Positions 1 to 7,284 are shown, counted from the first letter of the stretch. The stretch: 11,543 nt of DNA from Desulfobulbus sp. (GCA_009782025.1 WQUQ01000191.1:1-11543), one strand, 5' to 3'. Notes: generated by a model from the letters alone, not told the origin. Numbers and translations: made by a program.

Positions 1-102
1 GAATTCGCCCGCGACTGGCCGCTTCTGCTCGCCGTGGCCGAGGCGGCGAATCTTTCCGATGAAGATGTCGACAACCTGTTCATCCGGGCGGCGACGCTGT
101 GA
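1..102 (+). CDS. C-terminal end of a small tail protein, probably tail assembly chaperone (E/E' position)
   Basis: The first reading frame is open from the window edge to a TGA at 100-102, giving 33 residues of a protein whose start lies outside. The visible end is helical, with an aromatic DWPLLL segment followed by NLSDEDVDNLF. In P2-type phages the gene just before the tape measure is the E/E' pair, a tail assembly chaperone made by programmed frameshift. The position and the acidic, helical C-terminus fit that role, but too little is visible to prove the family. It would act in the cytoplasm by coating the tape measure protein before the tail tube polymerises. The gene reads in the same direction as the tape measure, but the two are separated by about 450 bp, which is unusual for genes that normally sit nearly end to end. 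Confidence 0.5.
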   Translation, partial: EFARDWPLLLAVAEAANLSDEDVDNLFIRAATL

Positions 103-111
103 TGGTGACTT

Positions 112-177
112 GAGTGGAGAGTGGAGAGTGGGGGAGTCGAGAGCAAAACCCGCTCCCCATCTCTCGGCTCTCGACTC
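112..177. repeat. GAGAGTG microrepeat and 11-bp inverted repeat
   Basis: Just after the tail gene stop, a 7-base unit GAGAGTG recurs in tandem (112-130). It is followed by an 11-bp perfect inverted repeat, GAGTCGAGAGC at 134-144 and GCTCTCGACTC at 167-177, with a 22-bp spacer. No coding function is visible. It resembles dispersed intergenic repeat material. A transcriptional role is possible, but no T-tract follows the stem. Confidence 0.55.
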
Positions 178-194
178 TCTTGTGGGCGGTGGTG

Positions 195-224
195 TTCGGC
201 TGCGCCGAATTCCGCTACGCGGAA
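195..224. repeat. two abutting 15-bp hairpins at the end of the inverted membrane-protein gene
   Basis: TTCGGC-TGC-GCCGAA (195-209) is followed directly by TTCCGC-TAC-GCGGAA (210-224). Both have perfect 6-bp stems with 3-base loops. The second contains the stop codon (215-217, read leftwards) of the minus-strand gene at 215-529. Two hairpins at the 3' end of a gene could stabilise or end its transcript, but there is no clear T-tract, so a terminator call would be inference. Confidence 0.5.
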
Positions 225-529
225 CCCGCCTCCGGCTGTCCCATGGCCTTCGGCCTTGCCGAATCCGCGCCTGCCGCTGGCCTTGGCGCCGGAAGGTATT
301 CCCGCTTTTCAAAGTACCGGCAGATCAGCAGGAGCGGGGGAGCACTGATGCCGCAATACCCAAGCACCGCCCAAGGATAGAGGATGATCCCGTAGATTCT
401 CTCCTCAAAGGCGTAATACGCCATCGGAAACACAAGGATGGCTACCGGCACAACAAACCAGCCGCTGACGATGAAATCCGACAAGAGAGCCGCCCAGTTT
501 CTCTTTTCCACCCAGTTTCGCTTTTTCAT
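215..529 (-). CDS. small two-helix membrane protein, candidate moron inserted between tail genes
   Basis: This 104-residue reading frame runs against the surrounding tail genes in the spacer before the tape measure. The start is ATG at 529. The same frame stays open upstream only as antisense of the tape measure gene, so the first Met after that overlap is the sensible start. The upstream CAGG is a weak ribosome site. The N-terminus is basic and tryptophan-rich (MKKRNWVEKRNW). Two hydrophobic helices follow at about residues 20-40 and 46-70, the second ending in LLLIC, and then a basic RYFEKREY stretch. The last ~25 residues are Pro/Ala-rich and come from the low-complexity repeat-like DNA at 215-300, so the original C-terminus may have been replaced. 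I do not recognise the family. An independently transcribed, inverted small membrane gene in a tail operon is typical of a moron (superinfection exclusion or host-fitness gene), but that role is inference. Confidence 0.6.
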   Translation of the reverse strand: MKKRNWVEKRNWAALLSDFIVSGWFVVPVAILVFPMAYYAFEERIYGIILYPWAVLGYCGISAPPLLLICRYFEKREYLPAPRPAAGADSARPKAMGQPEAGSA

Positions 530-548
530 ACCTGAAGGATAGACCAAA

Positions 549-3257
549 ATGGCCAACGAACTGGAACTTTCCTTGACCTTTGGCGTGACCGCCGGCGCGG
601 CCCTGTCCGCTTTCAACAACCTGAAAGGGACGATGGGCAAGGTCGCCGAGGTGACCAGGGATCTGAAAACCAAACAGAGCGCCCTAGGGAAGGAAATCGC
701 GGACGCCACCCAGCGCAACCTGCCCAATCTGGCCCAGCTCACCCAGCAGTACGATAAACAGCGGGTCACACTGGACAAGCTGAGGAATGCCACCGCGGCC
801 CTGGGCAAAACGCAGGCCGCCATCGCCGCCAATGAGCAACACCGGCAAAAGCTGCGCGGAAAGATCATGGAAACCGCCGCCCTGGCGTTTGCGGTGGTGA
901 AACCCCTGCAAGTCGGTTTCGAGTTCGACGCCAGCATGAGCCGGATTGCCGCGCAGAGCGGGTTTGACCGGCAATCCGCCGAGGTCCGGTCGCTGGAAGA
1001 GCGGTCCCGCTCGCTGGCCCAGGCCAGCGGTTTTTCCCACAGCGAAGTCGGAGAGACCGCTTTGCAGATGGTCGGCTCGGTATTCGACCCGAAAGAGGCC
1101 GAGGCCATGCTGGCCCCCGTCCTCGCCCTGGCCCGGGCCGCCCATATCGAAGCGCAGCGCGCCGGAGAAATCGCCGCCAACCTGATTCCCGCCTGGAATC
1201 TTCAGGCCTCGGACATGACCGAGGTGTCCGATGTGCTCGTGCAGACCTCGATCAAAGCCAATGTCAGCGTGGATCAGTTGTACGAGACCCTGAAGGGCAT
1301 CGCGCCGACCGCCCGGCAATTCGGCATGAGCATGAAAGACGCCGCCGCCATGACCGGGCTGTTGGGCAATGCCGGCATCCACGGTTCGGACGCAGCCGGC
1401 GCGCTCAAAAGCGTCATGACCAAGCTGGCCGGCTCGACCGCCCTCAAGAAGATGCGAATCAAGGCGACGGACGCCGCCGGAAACTTCCTGCCGCTGGACG
1501 AGATTTTCAAGAAGATCGACAACAAGCTCAAAGGCAAGGGCGAAGCCGCCCGCATGGCGATTTACAAGGAAATTTTCGGCAAGGCGGGCATCAGCGGCGA
1601 GGTGATCGCCAAAATGGCGCGCGGCGGCCTGGCCGATTTTCTGGACAGCATCAACCATTCCGCCGGCATCGCGCAAAAAACCGCCGACACCATGACCAAC
1701 AATCTGATGGGCGACCTCGGCCGGTTGAAAGCCGCTTTCAGCGAATTGTTCACCACGGCGGCCACCTCGGAAGACGGGCCGCTGCGGGGCCTGGCGCAGG
1801 GCGCGGCGGCGGCCGTGCGCTGGGTGACCGAACTGCTCAAGGAATACCCGACCCTCACGAAGTGGGCGGCAACGCTATTGACCGGACTGCTTGGCCTGAG
1901 AGTCGGGTTTCTCGCGGCCTCCTATGGCGCGTCGATCCTGATGGGGAACTGGCTCTCGCTCAAGAAGGTATGGACGGTATTCCGGGCCAGTTGGCTGCTG
2001 ATCCAGACGGGCAACCTGGGCGCGACGCTTCCCGCCATCGCCCGCATCGGGCCGGCGCTGCTCTGGCTGAGAAATCTCGTTGCCGTTGCCGCCGCAGGGT
2101 TTGGCAAATTCTTCGTCCTGCTGGCCGGCAAGGGCGTCGCCGCCATTTCAGCTGCGGCCAAGGCCATTCTCTGGCTCGGCCGCGCCCTCTTCATGAACCC
2201 GATCGGCCTGGCCATCACCGCCATCGCCGCCACCGCCTACCTGATCGTCAAATACTGGGGGCCGATCAAGGGATTCTTCACCCGGCTATGGTCGGGCATT
2301 ACCACCGCATTTCGCCTCGCCGGGGACGAATTGAGCGCCTGGTGGGACGGCCTGGCCTTTGATCTGCGCGACCACTTCGCCAGGATCGGCGAATTCTGCG
2401 CGCCCATCTGGCAGGACATCGTCGACGGGGCGGCCAACGCCTGGCGGCAGGCCGGCGATTTCTTCACCAGCGCGTGGCAAGGGGTTTCCGACAGGGCGGC
2501 GGGCATCTGGCAAACGATCCAGGATGCCTTCGCCGGCGGGCTGTCCGGCGTGGCTTCGCTCATCCTCGACTGGTCGCCGCTGGGCTTCTTCTACCAGTCC
2601 TTTGCCGGCGTCCTGAACTGGTTTGGCTTCGAGTTGCCCGCGACATTCAGCGATTTTGGCAAGATGCTGATCGACGGCCTGTGGAGCGGAATTGCCAGCA
2701 TGAGCGCATGGCTCGGCGAGAAGCTGTCGGCCTTCGGCGACAGGGTGTCGGACAAGGTCAAATCCGCCCTCGGCATTGCCTCGCCCTCCCGCGTCTTCGC
2801 CGGCATCGGCGCGGATACCATGCGCGGGCTGGAGCAGGGCCTGAACCGGAACAGCGCCGCGCCGCTCGACGCCATGAAGCGCACCGCCGGGGCGCTAGCC
2901 GCCGCCGGCGCGCTGGCCGCCAACCCGGCCTTTGCCACTCCCGGCCCGACCGGCGCTCTGGCGCAAAACCCCGCCGTTTCCGCCGTGACGGCCAACCCGG
3001 CCCTATCTGCCCTGCCGCGCCGCCCGGCCCTGCCGGAAGCCGGCCCCATTCGCCCCCTGCCAACCCCCTTGCGCGCCAGCCCCGGCGCGGCAACGCCCGC
3101 CAGCGACAACACAACCCGCAACGACACCCACGTCACCATCAACGCCGCGCCCGGCATGGATGAACGGATGCTCGCCGACCTGGTGGCGAAGAAGCTCAGG
3201 GACATCCAGCTCGCCGAACAGGCCAGAACCCGATCGCGCCTGATTGATGGGGATTGA
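549..3257 (+). CDS. T: tail tape measure protein (P2 gpT-like)
   Basis: This 902-residue protein sets contractile tail length and is injected ahead of the DNA. ATG at 549 follows a good GAAGGA ribosome site at 534-539. Residues ~20-110 are helical and coiled-coil-like. Residues ~120-340 look like the conserved phage tail tape measure core (PhageMin_Tail type), with the GFSHSEVGETALQMVG and MTGLLGNAGIHGSDAAGALK blocks. A long hydrophobic zone, ~435-570, contains several potential membrane-spanning helices (for example LIVKYWGPI preceded by AITAIAATAY). Trp-rich helical repeats follow, then IASPSRVFAGIG at ~740, a motif often seen near the end of these proteins. The tail is rich in Ala and Pro with NPA repeats and closes on a conserved-looking LVAKKLRDIQLAEQAR. 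P2 gpT is somewhat shorter (about 815 residues). The frame looks intact. The partners U and D that normally follow are absent. Confidence 0.93.
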   Translation: MANELELSLTFGVTAGAALSAFNNLKGTMGKVAEVTRDLKTKQSALGKEIADATQRNLPNLAQLTQQYDKQRVTLDKLRNATAALGKTQAAIAANEQHRQKLRGKIMETAALAFAVVKPLQVGFEFDASMSRIAAQSGFDRQSAEVRSLEERSRSLAQASGFSHSEVGETALQMVGSVFDPKEAEAMLAPVLALARAAHIEAQRAGEIAANLIPAWNLQASDMTEVSDVLVQTSIKANVSVDQLYETLKGIAPTARQFGMSMKDAAAMTGLLGNAGIHGSDAAGALKSVMTKLAGSTALKKMRIKATDAAGNFLPLDEIFKKIDNKLKGKGEAARMAIYKEIFGKAGISGEVIAKMARGGLADFLDSINHSAGIAQKTADTMTNNLMGDLGRLKAAFSELFTTAATSEDGPLRGLAQGAAAAVRWVTELLKEYPTLTKWAATLLTGLLGLRVGFLAASYGASILMGNWLSLKKVWTVFRASWLLIQTGNLGATLPAIARIGPALLWLRNLVAVAAAGFGKFFVLLAGKGVAAISAAAKAILWLGRALFMNPIGLAITAIAATAYLIVKYWGPIKGFFTRLWSGITTAFRLAGDELSAWWDGLAFDLRDHFARIGEFCAPIWQDIVDGAANAWRQAGDFFTSAWQGVSDRAAGIWQTIQDAFAGGLSGVASLILDWSPLGFFYQSFAGVLNWFGFELPATFSDFGKMLIDGLWSGIASMSAWLGEKLSAFGDRVSDKVKSALGIASPSRVFAGIGADTMRGLEQGLNRNSAAPLDAMKRTAGALAAAGALAANPAFATPGPTGALAQNPAVSAVTANPALSALPRRPALPEAGPIRPLPTPLRASPGAATPASDNTTRNDTHVTINAAPGMDERMLADLVAKKLRDIQLAEQARTRSRLIDGD

Positions 3258-3309
3258 GCAGGGTTGATGGGCCGCCCCGCGTCGTGGAGCAGGGCGGCGA
3301 CTTCTACGG
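3258..3309. other. junction after the tape measure gene
   Basis: P2-type phages have tail gene U immediately after T. No U start is visible here. A short plus-frame reading (VDGPPRVVEQGGDFYGYPTRLL in two parts, VDGPPRVVEQ then GGDFYGYPTRLL, ending TAA at 3329-3331) might be a scrap of another gene, but I could not assign it. The segment marks where the tail block was joined to the terminase block. Confidence 0.35.
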
Positions 3310-3405
3310 CTATCCGACGCGCTTGCTATAAAGCAGCAAGGCCACTAAGATGACCATATGGATCAAGCGATTGATCCACCGACGACATCTACCAGGTTTC
3401 GTCAT
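3310..3405 (-). CDS. 31-residue hydrophobic peptide with near-ideal ribosome binding site; type I toxin-like candidate
   Basis: ATG at 3405 (minus strand) is preceded by AAAGGAGGTGA with GGAGG nine bases from the start, the strongest Shine-Dalgarno in the window. The product begins MTKPGRCRRWINRL, strongly basic, continues into one hydrophobic helix (IHMVILVALLLY) and ends SKRVG, then TAG. A short basic end plus a single membrane helix is the general design of type I toxins such as ShoB and of other small membrane peptides; no sequence match is claimed. It lies 84 bases after the terminase stop on the same strand, where P2 carries portal gene Q, and could be co-transcribed with terminase. An 11-codon ORF just upstream (3421-3456) ends inside the Shine-Dalgarno, allowing translational coupling. 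The coding DNA contains an 8-bp-stem hairpin. Function is unknown, and it may be a chance ORF. Confidence 0.45.
   Translation of the reverse strand: MTKPGRCRRWINRLIHMVILVALLLYSKRVG
3324..3332 (+). promoter_or_regulatory. possible extended -10 promoter, plus strand
   Basis: TTGCTATAAAG contains TG-N-TATAAA (TG at 3324-3325, TATAAA at 3327-3332), an extended -10 pattern. No convincing -35 is present. Transcription from here would start near 3339 and run antisense to the 31-codon hydrophobic ORF, ending at the terminator at 3443-3468. Confidence 0.3.
3359..3378. repeat. 8-bp hairpin with GCGA tetraloop
   Basis: TGGATCAA-GCGA-TTGATCCA is a perfect 8-bp stem. Read on the plus strand the loop is a GNRA tetraloop, which favours a stable RNA hairpin on that strand. 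It lies inside the hydrophobic mini-ORF read on the opposite strand. Confidence 0.6.
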
Positions 3406-3420
3406 GAAGACTCACCTCCT

Positions 3421-3456
3421 TTACAGGAGCATGAGTGCAACGAAGGCCCCGGGCAT
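3421..3456 (-). CDS. 11-residue leader ORF overlapping the ribosome site of the hydrophobic mini-ORF
   Basis: ATG at 3456 opens an 11-residue frame (MPGAFVALMLL) whose TAA at 3421-3423 lies directly at the start of the AAAGGAGG ribosome site of the 31-codon ORF. This stop/ribosome-site overlap is the arrangement used for translational coupling, as mok/hok uses. Its own ribosome site is only a weak AAGG inside the terminator stem. It may be chance. Confidence 0.2.
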   Translation of the reverse strand: MPGAFVALMLL

Positions 3457-3468
3457 GGGGCCTTTTTT
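3443..3468 (+). terminator. Rho-independent terminator (plus strand)
   Basis: AAGGCCCC (3443-3450), a GGGCAT loop and GGGGCCTT (3457-3464) form a stem of 8 bp that runs into six T residues (3463-3468). There is no T-tract in the opposite direction, so it acts rightwards. It would end tail-operon transcription, or a short local RNA, before it runs into the oppositely oriented terminase gene. Confidence 0.8.
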
Positions 3469-3489
3469 GCAGCCCCTGCGCCGCCGATT

Positions 3490-5244
3490 CTAACCGAAAA
3501 GCTCGATCCTCGCCGTCCCCAGCCCGACCGCATCCGGCCGGGCCAGCGGTTCGTGCGAGAGGGCGTGCAGCACCGCCCAGGCGATGTCGGCGTGGTTCAC
3601 TTCTTCCGAACGGTCGGCGATGAAGGTCATCTGCCGGCCGGAAGGGGTCATGCCCTTCCTGATCGCCATGAAGCTCTGCGCCACGTCCGTCCAGCCGGCG
3701 TCGAATTCCAGCCGGCCCTTGTTGAGCACGTCCAGCCCCTTCAGCACCATCAGGGTCTTCCGCTCGACGCTGTAGCGGATGGCTTCCGCCGCCGGGTAGA
3801 ACTGGCGCACCAGTTGATACACCGCCGCGCCGACACCGGTCTCATCGATGCCGATGTAGCTCACGCGGTAACGATCCAGCATGGCGCGAATGGCGTCCGC
3901 CTGGCCCTGAAAATCCATCTTGGCGAATTGCTGCCGCTCCAGCAGGCGGAACTTGCCGCCGGCCACGGCGGGCGGCGCGATCACCGCGAGGCCGGCGGAA
4001 TCCCGCGATTTCGAGGGGTCGTAGCCGATCCACACCTCGCGCTCGCCGAAGGGGCGCTCGTGGAAGGGCAGAAAGTCCTCCCAGACCGCCCAGGAATCCA
4101 CCATCGCCCGCATCATCAGCGCCAGCGGGAAGATGCTGGCGGCGTCGTCGACGAAGTGGCACAGCATGAGATTGCCGTACTCTTCCGGCGAATACTCCTG
4201 GCGCAGCTGCTCGATGTCGAACAGGTCGCAGCCCCCGGCCAGCGCGTCCTCGACGGTGACGATCTGCCGCCACTGCCCGTCCGGCAGCAAGAGTCCACCA
4301 TAGAGCGCCGCATGGGAGAGATCGAAGTCGACCCGATCATCCTTCTTGCGCCCCTGGTTGTAGAGTCCGCCCGACCAGAACGGGTAGGCCGCGTGCGTCA
4401 TCGAGGAGGGCGTGGAGAAATAGGTCAGCCGCCAGCGCTTGTGCATCGCCATGCCGCTGGCCACCTTCCTCAGCTCGGCGAAATTCTGCGTCCAGAAATA
4501 TTCGTCGAAGTAGAGATTGCCGTGATAGCTCTGGGCGGTGCGGCTGTTGGTCGACAGAAAATACAGCGTCGCGCCATTGGAGAGCATGATGGGGCTGCCG
4601 CGCAATTCCACCCCGCAGCTCGCCGCGAACTGGATGATGTATTGGCGAAAAACATGCGCCTGCGCTTTCGAGGCCGAGAGAAATATCTGATTGCGCCCGG
4701 TCGTCATCGCATCCACCAGCGCTTCGCGGGCGAAATACCAGGTCGCGCCGATCTGCCGGGCTTTGAGAATATTGCGGATGCGCGCCGTTTCCCCGGCGGC
4801 CAGCCAGGCGCGTTGATAAGCGAACAGGGAATCCTGGAATGCCTGTCTGATTTTCGCCTCTTCATCCGGGCTGAAATCATTTTTCGCGGGCATTTTGCGC
4901 CCGCTCTTGTTTTTGTTGGCGCTCCGTGGATTCAAATCGGTTTCATTGCCGCCGGCCAGATATTTCTTGACGCGGGCGGTGCGCTCCAGCTGCCGGCCGA
5001 GCAGGTCGATTTCTTTATAATCCCGGCCCTCCTTGTTTTCCTTGGCGATCAGCAGAATCAGCCGCGCTTCCAGCGTGCCATCCACGCGCTCGACTGAACT
5101 GGCCTCGTCCCATTGATCCCGGTACTTCCAGGCGAACACCGTGTTGAGATTGACCTGCAAGGCTTCCGCGATGCGCGAAACGCGCCATCCCGCCCAATAC
5201 AGATGGCGTGCTTTCTTGCGCGGGTCGTTTTCGGTTTCGGACAT
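3490..5244 (-). CDS. P: large terminase ATPase subunit (P2 gpP-like)
   Basis: This 584-residue protein is essentially the length of P2 gpP (about 590). It is the motor that cuts concatemers at cos and packages DNA into proheads, working with gpM and the portal. The N-terminus (residues ~8-45) reads as a helix-turn-helix (LYWAGWRVSRIAEALQVNL). The ATPase shows the family's unusual Walker A, KARQIGAT at 161-168, followed by FAREAL, and a Walker B NLYFDEYFW with D247/E248. The nuclease half contains GYDPSKSRD with D409, GIDETG with D467 and HADIAWAVLHAL with D553, a plausible RNase H-type acidic set. Start ATG at 5244 gives the expected N-terminus, although no good Shine-Dalgarno is visible. It is divergent from O, as in P2. 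Its usual downstream partner Q (portal) is absent. No frame breaks are seen. Confidence 0.93.
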   Translation of the reverse strand: MSETENDPRKKARHLYWAGWRVSRIAEALQVNLNTVFAWKYRDQWDEASSVERVDGTLEARLILLIAKENKEGRDYKEIDLLGRQLERTARVKKYLAGGNETDLNPRSANKNKSGRKMPAKNDFSPDEEAKIRQAFQDSLFAYQRAWLAAGETARIRNILKARQIGATWYFAREALVDAMTTGRNQIFLSASKAQAHVFRQYIIQFAASCGVELRGSPIMLSNGATLYFLSTNSRTAQSYHGNLYFDEYFWTQNFAELRKVASGMAMHKRWRLTYFSTPSSMTHAAYPFWSGGLYNQGRKKDDRVDFDLSHAALYGGLLLPDGQWRQIVTVEDALAGGCDLFDIEQLRQEYSPEEYGNLMLCHFVDDAASIFPLALMMRAMVDSWAVWEDFLPFHERPFGEREVWIGYDPSKSRDSAGLAVIAPPAVAGGKFRLLERQQFAKMDFQGQADAIRAMLDRYRVSYIGIDETGVGAAVYQLVRQFYPAAEAIRYSVERKTLMVLKGLDVLNKGRLEFDAGWTDVAQSFMAIRKGMTPSGRQMTFIADRSEEVNHADIAWAVLHALSHEPLARPDAVGLGTARIELFG

Positions 5245-5332
5245 TCAAGGCATTCAACGGGCGGCAGAATCAGCCGACAGCGCATAGCCTATATTTTCGT
5301 GCGCCCCATTCAGCCCGCGATGATCCGAAATC

Positions 5333-5357
5333 TGTTGTCAATCGCGATTTGACGACA
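5333..5357. promoter_or_regulatory. dyad between divergent P and O operons, candidate Ogr-type late activator site
   Basis: TGTTGTC and GACGACA flank an inner perfect dyad GTCAA-TCGCGAT-TTGAC (5337-5353), near the middle of the 179-bp gap between the P and O starts. In P2 the divergent late promoters of this gap are activated by the zinc-finger protein Ogr, bound to a TGT/ACA dyad about 55 bp upstream of the start sites. Location and symmetry fit, but spacing differs slightly from the P2 consensus as I recall it, so the identity of the binder is inference. The rest of 5245-5423 holds the two leaders, with AT-rich stretches near 5290 and 5390 as possible -10 regions. Confidence 0.45.
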
Positions 5358-5423
5358 AAGACCGCTTTATCGTCCGCTTCAGGGGTGGAAATATTGCCAC
5401 GATTGATTCCCCTGGAGTGAACC

Positions 5424-6260
5424 ATGCCCATTTCCAAACCATTCGTCGTCGCCACTGAAGGGCGCACCATGGATGGCCGCGACCTGCCGCGCGAGTGGCT
5501 CGTGCAGGCGGCGGCGAATTACGATCCAGCCAGTTTCACCGCCGTGGTCAATCTCGATCATTACCTGGCCTTCGACCCCGAATCCACGTTTTCCGCCCAG
5601 GGCAAGGTGTTGAAGCTGACCACCCAGACCGCGAAGATTCTCGGCAAGGATCGCCTGCAACTGCTCGCCACCGTGGAGGCCTCCGAGGCGGCCGTCAAGC
5701 TTCAGTCTGTCGGCAAAAAATGCTTCTCCTCCATCGAGATCACGCCGAATTTCTCCGACAGCGGCCAAGCCTACCTGACCGGCCTGGCGCTGACCGACAC
5801 GCCCGCCGCGCTCGGCACGCAGGCGATGAAGTTCTCGACCTTCCACGAGGGCGAGGGGCTGGAACATCGGGCGCTGGCGCAGGAAACCCGCATGGAATTC
5901 TTGCCGGGCGAGCCGCCCAAGTCCCCGCCCGGCAAGCCGGAAGGGGAAAGCGGCGAGGGCCTGCTGGCCCGGCTGTTCGCCCTCTTGTCCGGCAAGCCGG
6001 GAGACGGCGAGCATGCCACAACGCCCCCGCCGCCCCCGCCGCCCCAGGCCGGCAAGGCGGAGTTCACCGCCGCGATTCTGGAGGCCTTCGCCGCCGAGCA
6101 GATCAAGCTGGCCGCCGAATCCGCGCGCCTGAAAGCCGAAGGCGAGGCCCTGAAGGCCAAAGTCGCCGCCCTCGAGGCCACGCTGTCCCGGCAGGACGCC
6201 TCCGGCCCGCAACGCCCGCCCGCCCCCGGCGGCGCCAACACGATCAAGACCGATTGCTGA
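5424..6260 (+). CDS. O: capsid scaffolding protein with internal serine protease (P2 gpO-like)
   Basis: This 278-residue protein is close to P2 gpO (about 284). It scaffolds procapsid assembly and then cleaves itself, N and the portal. The N-terminal half is the protease. D17 (in TMDGRD), H46 (in VVNLDHYL) and S102/S103 (in KCFSSIEITPNF) line up with the Asp/His/Ser catalytic triad known for gpO. LTGLALTDTPAALGT at ~125-140 is the typical block after the active site. A Pro/Gly-rich linker with a run of seven prolines (~200-208) leads to a charged helix (~215-260, AAESARLKAEGEALKAKVAALEA in part) that acts as the scaffold. It ends in a Pro-rich tail. The start is ATG at 5424, with GGAG eight bases upstream. 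It is separated from N by 13 bp and is the first gene of the capsid operon. Confidence 0.94.
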   Translation: MPISKPFVVATEGRTMDGRDLPREWLVQAAANYDPASFTAVVNLDHYLAFDPESTFSAQGKVLKLTTQTAKILGKDRLQLLATVEASEAAVKLQSVGKKCFSSIEITPNFSDSGQAYLTGLALTDTPAALGTQAMKFSTFHEGEGLEHRALAQETRMEFLPGEPPKSPPGKPEGESGEGLLARLFALLSGKPGDGEHATTPPPPPPPQAGKAEFTAAILEAFAAEQIKLAAESARLKAEGEALKAKVAALEATLSRQDASGPQRPPAPGGANTIKTDC

Positions 6261-6273
6261 AAGGATAGTCGCC

Positions 6274-7281
6274 ATGCGTAACGACACCCGCGCGCTTTTT
6301 TCCGCCTACCTGGCCCAGATCGGGCGGCTGAACGGCGTCACCCTGGAACTGAATCAGCAATTCACCGCCGAGCCGTCCATCCAGCAGACGCTGGAGAGCA
6401 AGATTCAGGAGTCCAGCGATTTCCTGATGAAGGTCAACAACATCGGCGTCACCGAGCAAGCCGGGCAGCGCGTGGGCTTAGGCATCGGCAGCACCATCGC
6501 CAGCACCACGGATACCACGACCAAGGATCGCCAGGCGACCGACCCGACGACGCTCGACAGCCGCGGCTATCTCTGCCAGCAGACCAATTTCGACACCGCC
6601 ATCCGCTACGCCAAGCTCGATGCCTGGGCCAAGTTCCCCGACTTCCAGACGCGCATCCGCGATGTCATCCTGCGCCGCCAGGCGCTGGACATCATGACCA
6701 TCGGCTTCAACGGCAAGAGCCGCGCCGCCGATTCCAATCGCATCGCCAACCCGCTGTTGCAGGACGTGAACATCGGCTGGCTGGAGAAGATCAGGATCGA
6801 GGCCGAAGAGCAGACGATGAGCGAAGGAGCCGCCGCCGGCGTCATCTCGATCGGCGAAACCGGCGACTACACCAATCTGGACGCGCTGGTGTTCGACATC
6901 GTAAACAACCTGATCGAGCCGTGGTACCGGCAAGACCCGGAACTGGTCGTCATCCTGGGCAGGAAGCTCTTTGCCGACAAGTATTTTCCCCTCATCAACG
7001 CCGTGCAACCGCCGACGGAGAAGATCGCCACCGATCTCATCGTCAGCCAGAAGCGCGTGGGCGGCTTGCAGGCGGTGCAGGCGCCCTATTTCCCGGACAA
7101 CACCCTGCTGGTCACCCGGCTGGACAATCTCTCCCGCTACTACCAGACCGGCGCCCGGCGGCGCACCGTGGTCGACAACGCCAAGCGCGACCAGATCGAG
7201 AATTACGAATCCTCCAACGATGCCTATGTCGTCGAGGACTACGGCCTCGCCGCGCTGGTCGAGAACATCAGCGAGGTTTGA
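6274..7281 (+). CDS. N: major capsid protein precursor (P2 gpN-like)
   Basis: This 335-residue HK97-fold capsid protein closely follows P2 gpN block by block: MRNDTRALFSAYLAQIGRLN at the start, EPSIQQTL and QESSDFL (~30-50), IGSTIASTTDT (~70-80), DFQTRIRDVILRRQALD, GFNGKSRA, NPLLQDVNIGWLEK (~165-178), NNLIEPWYRQDPELVVILGR (~212-231), the LFADKYFPLIN segment after it, and YESSNDAYVVEDYGLAALVE near the end. P2 gpN has ~357 residues; here the C-terminal extension after VENI is shorter. The N-terminal ~30 residues correspond to the part removed by the gpO protease. ATG at 6274 follows AAGGA at 6261-6265. It follows O in the same operon. The frame is intact, and this is the best conserved gene of the window. 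Confidence 0.96.
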   Translation: MRNDTRALFSAYLAQIGRLNGVTLELNQQFTAEPSIQQTLESKIQESSDFLMKVNNIGVTEQAGQRVGLGIGSTIASTTDTTTKDRQATDPTTLDSRGYLCQQTNFDTAIRYAKLDAWAKFPDFQTRIRDVILRRQALDIMTIGFNGKSRAADSNRIANPLLQDVNIGWLEKIRIEAEEQTMSEGAAAGVISIGETGDYTNLDALVFDIVNNLIEPWYRQDPELVVILGRKLFADKYFPLINAVQPPTEKIATDLIVSQKRVGGLQAVQAPYFPDNTLLVTRLDNLSRYYQTGARRRTVVDNAKRDQIENYESSNDAYVVEDYGLAALVENISEV

Positions 7282-7284
7282 GCC

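Noticed and set aside
1..6. EcoRI site GAATTC exactly at the window start
   Set aside because: It could hint at a cloned fragment, but a single 6-base match at an arbitrary edge proves nothing.
530..1180. Upstream extension of the inverted membrane-protein frame into the tape measure gene
   Set aside because: The added ~217 codons are antisense of the tape measure gene; the Met at 529 begins the protein-like part.
2900..3110. Ala/Pro repeats near the end of the tape measure protein
   Set aside because: Flexible Pro/Ala-rich C-termini are common in tape measure proteins and the repeats are irregular; not treated as a separate element.
3358..5097. 579-codon plus-strand open frame opposite the terminase gene
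   Set aside because: It is antisense to a clear gpP homologue, has biased His/Arg/Gly-rich composition and no recognisable motif; long antisense frames are expected at this GC content.
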